Shown here one piece after another: positions 34,931-38,283 of a DNA stretch of 38,283 bases. Within the stretch, counting starts at the first letter, position 1. Every line of letters begins with the position of its first letter. The stretch lies in assembly GCA_019747905.1 (NCBI GenBank), contig JAIEQG010000068.1, forward strand, positions 1 through 38,283, written 5' to 3'. The stretch is from Burkholderiales bacterium. Its GTDB lineage: Bacteria; Pseudomonadota; Gammaproteobacteria; Burkholderiales; Ga0077523. The position numbers and the translations under genes are program-made. The notes below the pieces were generated by a model that saw nothing but the letters and a program-made list of their open reading frames with translations, did not search any database and was not told the DNA's origin.

Positions 34931-35009
34931 ATGCAAAGTTCTGTATGCAAAATTCAGTACCTGGTCCGTCGATGGATGCAGGTTCTGCATGCAAAGTTCA
35001 GTATGCAAA
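34931..35009. repeat. Iteron-like 14-bp direct repeats, ATGCAAARTTCWGT
   Basis: Good copies are at 34931-34944, 34945-34958 and 34989-35002. A degenerate copy (ATGCAGGTTCTGC) runs directly into the third at 34976-34988, and a partial ATGCAAA follows at 35003-35009. The copies form two tandem blocks 58 bp apart, start to start (34931 and 34989). Tandem phasing at 14 bp is unusual for a helical operator and recalls iterons, but no replication gene is present. More likely it binds a regulator of the hydrolase or of the divergently placed MFS-operon promoter. Confidence 0.75.
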
Positions 35010-35151
35010 CGCAGGCGTGTCGCGACGCATGGCGAACCGCTCCAAGAGCGGCGCGAGGCAGGAAACCGCGCGGCGCACGTGTCCCGCACGTCGCTGCCTT
35101 CGATGCCGAAAGTGCAGGTCCGGACCCGGACCCGATCCGCGCGCCGCGCGT

Positions 35152-36084
35152 TCAGCCGGAAGCTTGCCGCGCTTCGGCGCGCGGTTCGTCGCGCACGAGG
35201 AACTCCTCGATGACGCGGATCTGTTCAGGGGCCATCAGCGCCGGAGCGTGTCCGCAGCCGGGAATCTCCATCGATTCGACCAGGCCCTTTGCAGCAGCGA
35301 TGCCGCGCGCCTTCATCTGATCGACCGTGCCGGGCAGGAGCAGATCGGACGTCTCGCCGCGGAGGATCAGGACCGGACACTCGACCCGTTCCCAGACGTG
35401 CCATAGCGCGATGTCCAGCATGGCGGGCCACAGCATGAAGTCGTTGCTGATGGCCGGGTCGTAGTTCTGGCAGTAGAACCCATGGTCGTCGCGCGCCGCG
35501 CTGTGTTCGGTCATGTGCCGCCACTGCTCGTCGGTCAGGTTGCCGAACGGCTGGTAGATGGTACGCAAGTGCTGTTCGAGCTCGTCCATGCTGTCGAACT
35601 GCTTGCGCACGCGCGAGTAGCGGCCGAGGCGATTCAGCGCGGCACCTTGCAGGCGCGCGCCGAAGTCGTTCAGCACCAGCCGGCGCACGGGTGCGCCGCG
35701 GCGCGCGGCGAACTCGGTGCCGATGTGGCCGCCGAGCGAGGTTCCGACCCAGTCCACTTCCGTGACGTCGAGCCGGCACAGCAGCGCCGCCATCGCGGAC
35801 AGGTAGGTTTCGGTGACATAGTGATGCGCGCCCGGCAGCCGTTCGCTGCGTCCGCGACCCGGCAGATCGGGCGCGACCACCCGCATGCCGCGCTGTGCCA
35901 GGTGCCGGGCCAGGAAATCGAAGTCGCGCCCGTTGCGCGTGAGGCCGTGCAGGCAGATCACGGTCCGCTCGGCATCACGGGGGCCCCATTCCGTGTAGTG
36001 CAGCCGGACGAATCCGAACGAGCCCAGCAGTGGATACGTATGAAAGCGCGGTACCAAGTCTTCCTTCTTCAGCAGTTTGATCAT
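35152..36084 (-). CDS. Alpha/beta hydrolase
   Basis: 310 residues. Oxyanion-type HG is in CLHGLTRNG (44-52), the nucleophile Ser116 in GTSLGG (114-119), Asp247 in RGETSDLLLP and His279 in GCGHAPAL, a complete catalytic triad. No signal peptide. The cap region (~150-225) is helical. The substrate is not evident; nearby phaC/phaE make an intracellular polyester or hydroxyacyl-ester hydrolase a possibility only. The 190-bp gap to phaC suggests separate transcription. Confidence 0.88.
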   Translation of the reverse strand: MIKLLKKEDLVPRFHTYPLLGSFGFVRLHYTEWGPRDAERTVICLHGLTRNGRDFDFLARHLAQRGMRVVAPDLPGRGRSERLPGAHHYVTETYLSAMAALLCRLDVTEVDWVGTSLGGHIGTEFAARRGAPVRRLVLNDFGARLQGAALNRLGRYSRVRKQFDSMDELEQHLRTIYQPFGNLTDEQWRHMTEHSAARDDHGFYCQNYDPAISNDFMLWPAMLDIALWHVWERVECPVLILRGETSDLLLPGTVDQMKARGIAAAKGLVESMEIPGCGHAPALMAPEQIRVIEEFLVRDEPRAEARQASG

Positions 36085-36274
36085 GAACCTCTGTTCCCGA
36101 AACTGTGATCGGGTGCGTATAAGCGAACTGAATCAGATAGTACCGTAAGCCTTCATCGCACTGGCCGGGTGCATGAGGGGGCCGCGGCGCCTGGCCTCCG
36201 CAACTGATCGGCACGCCGGAATCTCAACGGCGCGCGACCGTGCCGACTTTAGCGGGGCGAGCGGCGGGCTCCTG

Positions 36275-37417
36275 TCAGCGGCGCTCGCGGAACCACTCTG
36301 CCAGCGTCGGAGCGAGAATCTTCTGGGCCTTGCCGCCGACGAAGGTACCGATGTGGCCGCCCGGCACCGGTACCTCGGTATAGTCGTCCGTGCCGAAGTG
36401 ATTGCCGACGCCGCGCGAGCACGACACCGGGACGATGGTGTCGCCGGTCGCATAGATGTTGAGCACCGGCATGGTGATGTTGCGCAGATCGACGGTTCGT
36501 TCACCGAGGCGAAGCTGGTTTCGGATCAGCTTGTTCTCCTGATACAGATCCTTGAGCCACTGGCGCAGCACTTCGCCCGGATGATCCGGCCGGTCCGCGA
36601 TCCACCGCTCCATGCGCAGGAAGCCGAGCAGTTTCGCGTCGTCGTCGAGGACATCGATGAGATCCGTGGTGTACTTGGTGAGATTGCTGACCGGATTCAT
36701 CATCAGGAACGCGAAACCCACGAGCGCACCGGGTGCCGAGCCATGGACGTCGACGAAGTCGTCCACGTCCTGGGCACTCATGGAACGCGCCCATCCGTTC
36801 ATGTATCCGGCACCGACCTGCGGCTCCATGAGATCACCGTGGAAATCGAGCGGCGTGACGGTGAGCGCGAGGTTGCGTACCTTCTCCGGGAACAGCGCTG
36901 CGTAACAGGTGGAGAAGACACCACCCTGGCAGATGCCCATGAGGTTGATGCGCTCGGCCCCGGAGTGCCGACGGACCGCGTCGACGCAGCGATCGAGATA
37001 GCCCGACACGTAGTCGTCGATCCCGAGCCAGCGCTGCGCGCGCCCCGGCAGCCCCCAGTCGATGAAGTACACATCGAAGCCGCTCGCGAGCAATTTGCGC
37101 ACGAGCGAGCGGTCTGCCTCCAGGTCGATCATCTGGTAGCGGCCGACCAGCGCGTAGGCGATCAGGATCGGTATCGGGTGCGGTTTGTCGACCGCGCTAC
37201 GGCACCAATAGAGGCGCACCATGTCCTCGCGCCAGATCTCCTCGCGCGGCACGGTGGCGATGGCCAGTTCGTCCTCCGACAGCTCGGCGAGCTTCTTGAG
37301 TCCGCGTGACAACTTGCCGCGCGCTGCTTCCAGTTCCTTGGCGGCCGACTCGGCGGTGATCGATAGCGCGGCAGCCGCGCGGCTCAGCAGTTGCGCCTGT
37401 TCGAGAGGGGGACTCAT
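36275..37417 (-). CDS. phaC: Class III poly(3-hydroxyalkanoate) synthase catalytic subunit PhaC
   Basis: 380 residues, the short class III length. The lipase-like box is GICQGG, with nucleophile Cys163 in place of Ser. Asp326 (YATGDTIVP) and His355 (PGGHIGTFVG) complete the triad. It polymerises hydroxyacyl-CoA thioesters on granules and needs PhaE. The ~20-30-residue N-terminal extension relative to Allochromatium numbering (Cys149) is helical. GAAGGAG precedes the ATG. It lies 17 bp after phaE. No phaA, phaB or phasin gene is in the window. Confidence 0.97.
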   Translation of the reverse strand: MSPPLEQAQLLSRAAAALSITAESAAKELEAARGKLSRGLKKLAELSEDELAIATVPREEIWREDMVRLYWCRSAVDKPHPIPILIAYALVGRYQMIDLEADRSLVRKLLASGFDVYFIDWGLPGRAQRWLGIDDYVSGYLDRCVDAVRRHSGAERINLMGICQGGVFSTCYAALFPEKVRNLALTVTPLDFHGDLMEPQVGAGYMNGWARSMSAQDVDDFVDVHGSAPGALVGFAFLMMNPVSNLTKYTTDLIDVLDDDAKLLGFLRMERWIADRPDHPGEVLRQWLKDLYQENKLIRNQLRLGERTVDLRNITMPVLNIYATGDTIVPVSCSRGVGNHFGTDDYTEVPVPGGHIGTFVGGKAQKILAPTLAEWFRERR

Positions 37418-37434
37418 CTATGCGGCTCCTTCAT

Positions 37435-38283
37435 TCACCGGCCGGCTTCCCTGTTGCCGTCTTCGGCGCCGGGAGATCTGCGACGCTTGGGCGATGCGCT
37501 CTTGCGTGCCGACGCGGGGCGGGGCTGCGAGTTGTCGTCGGACTTCGCGGATTCGGTCGCGCGCAGTTCGCGCTTGAGCGCCTGGATCTCGCGAAATGCT
37601 TCGTCCAGTTCGCGCCGCGAGGCCATGTCGAACTGGTCGGCCAGCACCACAGCCATCAGCTGGGTCTTCTTCCGATACGCGAGGTCCGACCGGATGAGCG
37701 CCGCGGTGGCAGCCAGGCCACGCTCGGACTGCAGCGTTTCGTGTACCGCGTGCTCGGTGTTGGCCGCCCACATCCGGACGAGGGCGAGCACGCTGTCGAC
37801 GCGCTCGCCCGCGTCGGCCTTGGCAGCCAGGGCGGTGAGGAGACGCTGGAAGCCCTGGGCGAAGGCGCCTTGCACGAGGACGGCGTACTGCGCGCGCGCG
37901 TCCTGCTGGGCGATCGTGGCGCTCATGACATCGCGCCACGCTGCGTTGAGCTTGCGCGCCGGACCCAGTCCGACTGCATCACTCACGGCCCCGAAGGTCC
38001 GGTCGAACGCGGTGTCGACCTGAGCCTGGCTCGCACCCGTCGCGCGGCTCGCCATGTCGGCCCACGCCTCACTCATCGCCTGCAACGGTGCTTGCGGCAG
38101 CGCGCTACCCGCGCCGGCCGCGTTCGACATGATCGCAAGCCAGGGAGCGAACGCCGCTTGAGCAGTGCCAGTGTCGAAACTGCCTGAATTGGGGAACGCA
38201 AATCCAGGTGAACCCTTCGCCCACTGCGCGAGCAAGTCGGGTACACCGGCCTTCAGCGCTGGAGCGAGCACCTGAGCAAGACC
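37435..38283 (-). CDS. phaE: Class III PHA synthase subunit PhaE (5' end cut by window)
   Basis: At least 282 residues; the frame is open to the window edge, so the start may lie beyond it. Recognised by position before phaC and by the PhaE layout: a long helical body (SEAWADMASRATGASQAQ, SDLAYRKKTQLMAVVLADQF, DMASRRELDEAFREIQALK near the end) and a Lys/Arg/Ser-rich, disordered C-terminus. PhaE has no catalytic residues; it binds and activates PhaC. A GTG at 38271 could be an internal start but lacks a ribosome-binding site inside the window, so truncation by the edge is more likely. Confidence 0.88.
   Translation of the reverse strand, partial: GLAQVLAPALKAGVPDLLAQWAKGSPGFAFPNSGSFDTGTAQAAFAPWLAIMSNAAGAGSALPQAPLQAMSEAWADMASRATGASQAQVDTAFDRTFGAVSDAVGLGPARKLNAAWRDVMSATIAQQDARAQYAVLVQGAFAQGFQRLLTALAAKADAGERVDSVLALVRMWAANTEHAVHETLQSERGLAATAALIRSDLAYRKKTQLMAVVLADQFDMASRRELDEAFREIQALKRELRATESAKSDDNSQPRPASARKSASPKRRRSPGAEDGNREAGR

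Larger units (their letters stand above)
34604..35151. other. 548-bp non-coding stretch with operator-like repeats
   Basis: This spacer precedes the MFS operon and follows the alpha/beta hydrolase (same strand). It looks less GC-rich than its surroundings. It holds the inverted repeat at 34642-34658 and the 14-bp repeats at 34931-35009, listed separately. Short frames on both strands (up to ~160 residues) have no ribosome-binding site or family look. No RNA gene seen. Confidence 0.6.

Noticed and set aside
34668..34994. 108-residue minus-strand frame in the MFS/hydrolase spacer
   Set aside because: No ribosome-binding site, no domain, and it runs through the iteron-like repeats.
34931..35009. 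Possible CRISPR array
   Set aside because: Units are only 14 bp and partly abutting, with no uniform spacers and no cas genes.
34931..35009. Possible replication origin because of iteron-like repeats
   Set aside because: No Rep or DnaA gene, no DnaA boxes and no AT-rich melting region seen.

Overview
The window is high-GC DNA that reads as a betaproteobacterial chromosome, probably Burkholderiales or a neighbouring uncultured lineage. The basis is gene content: a class III PHA synthase pair, the CsbD/entericidin/DUF1328 stress genes, a NarL-type two-component system and REP-like doublets. The lineage is an inference; no rRNA, tRNA, phage, transposase or CRISPR array is visible. It looks like ordinary chromosome made of several metabolic and stress islands.

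Layout. (1) 1-457: three tandem ~153-bp units carrying a doublet of GC-rich hairpins; related doublets recur at 5.3 and 17.9 kb. (2) 0.5-3.0 kb: a hydantoinase/oxoprolinase A-type protein without its B partner, followed by an exported Rid protein lacking the usual Arg. (3) 3.2-3.8 kb: a lone Uma2-type nuclease. (4) 3.8-7.3 kb: a Liv-type ABC transporter (LivF, LivG and a fused LivH-LivM permease) with no binding protein beside it. (5) 7.6-11.0 kb: ferritin-like protein, phospholipase D-type lipoprotein and class II fumarase, closed by a large inverted repeat. (6) 11.2-19.7 kb: a dense set of small envelope and stress genes (OmpA-like barrel, DUF1328, Crp/Fnr regulator, entericidin, CsbD, a Cys-repeat periplasmic protein) around a CHASE3-like histidine kinase, a LuxR-type regulator and a lone receiver. 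(7) 19.9-21.7 kb: an IlvD/Edd dehydratase of the sugar-acid type. (8) 21.9-27.0 kb: a four-gene, largely translationally coupled operon (UPF0280, DUF1185 'amino acid synthesis', a secreted DUF2059-like protein, a Liv-type binding protein) divergent from a GntR/FCD regulator, with a 20-bp palindrome in the regulator's promoter. (9) 27.3-34.6 kb: a PQQ dehydrogenase with the lanthanide Asp but no vicinal Cys pair, a Tat-exported Rieske protein, and an MFS carrier / acyl-CoA ligase / ThDP-enzyme operon. (10) 34.6-35.15 kb: a non-coding stretch with iteron-like 14-bp repeats. (11) 35.2-38.3 kb: an alpha/beta hydrolase and the class III PHA synthase PhaC with PhaE, the latter cut by the window edge.

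Two sets look least described. The first is the PQQ dehydrogenase + Rieske pair beside the carrier-ligase-ThDP operon. It suggests periplasmic oxidation of an alcohol or aldehyde, uptake of the acid, activation to a CoA ester and C-C cleavage or decarboxylation. The second is the GntR-controlled UPF0280/DUF1185 operon, which carries its own solute-binding protein but no permease. Both are inferences from sequence motifs and gene order; no homology search was run.
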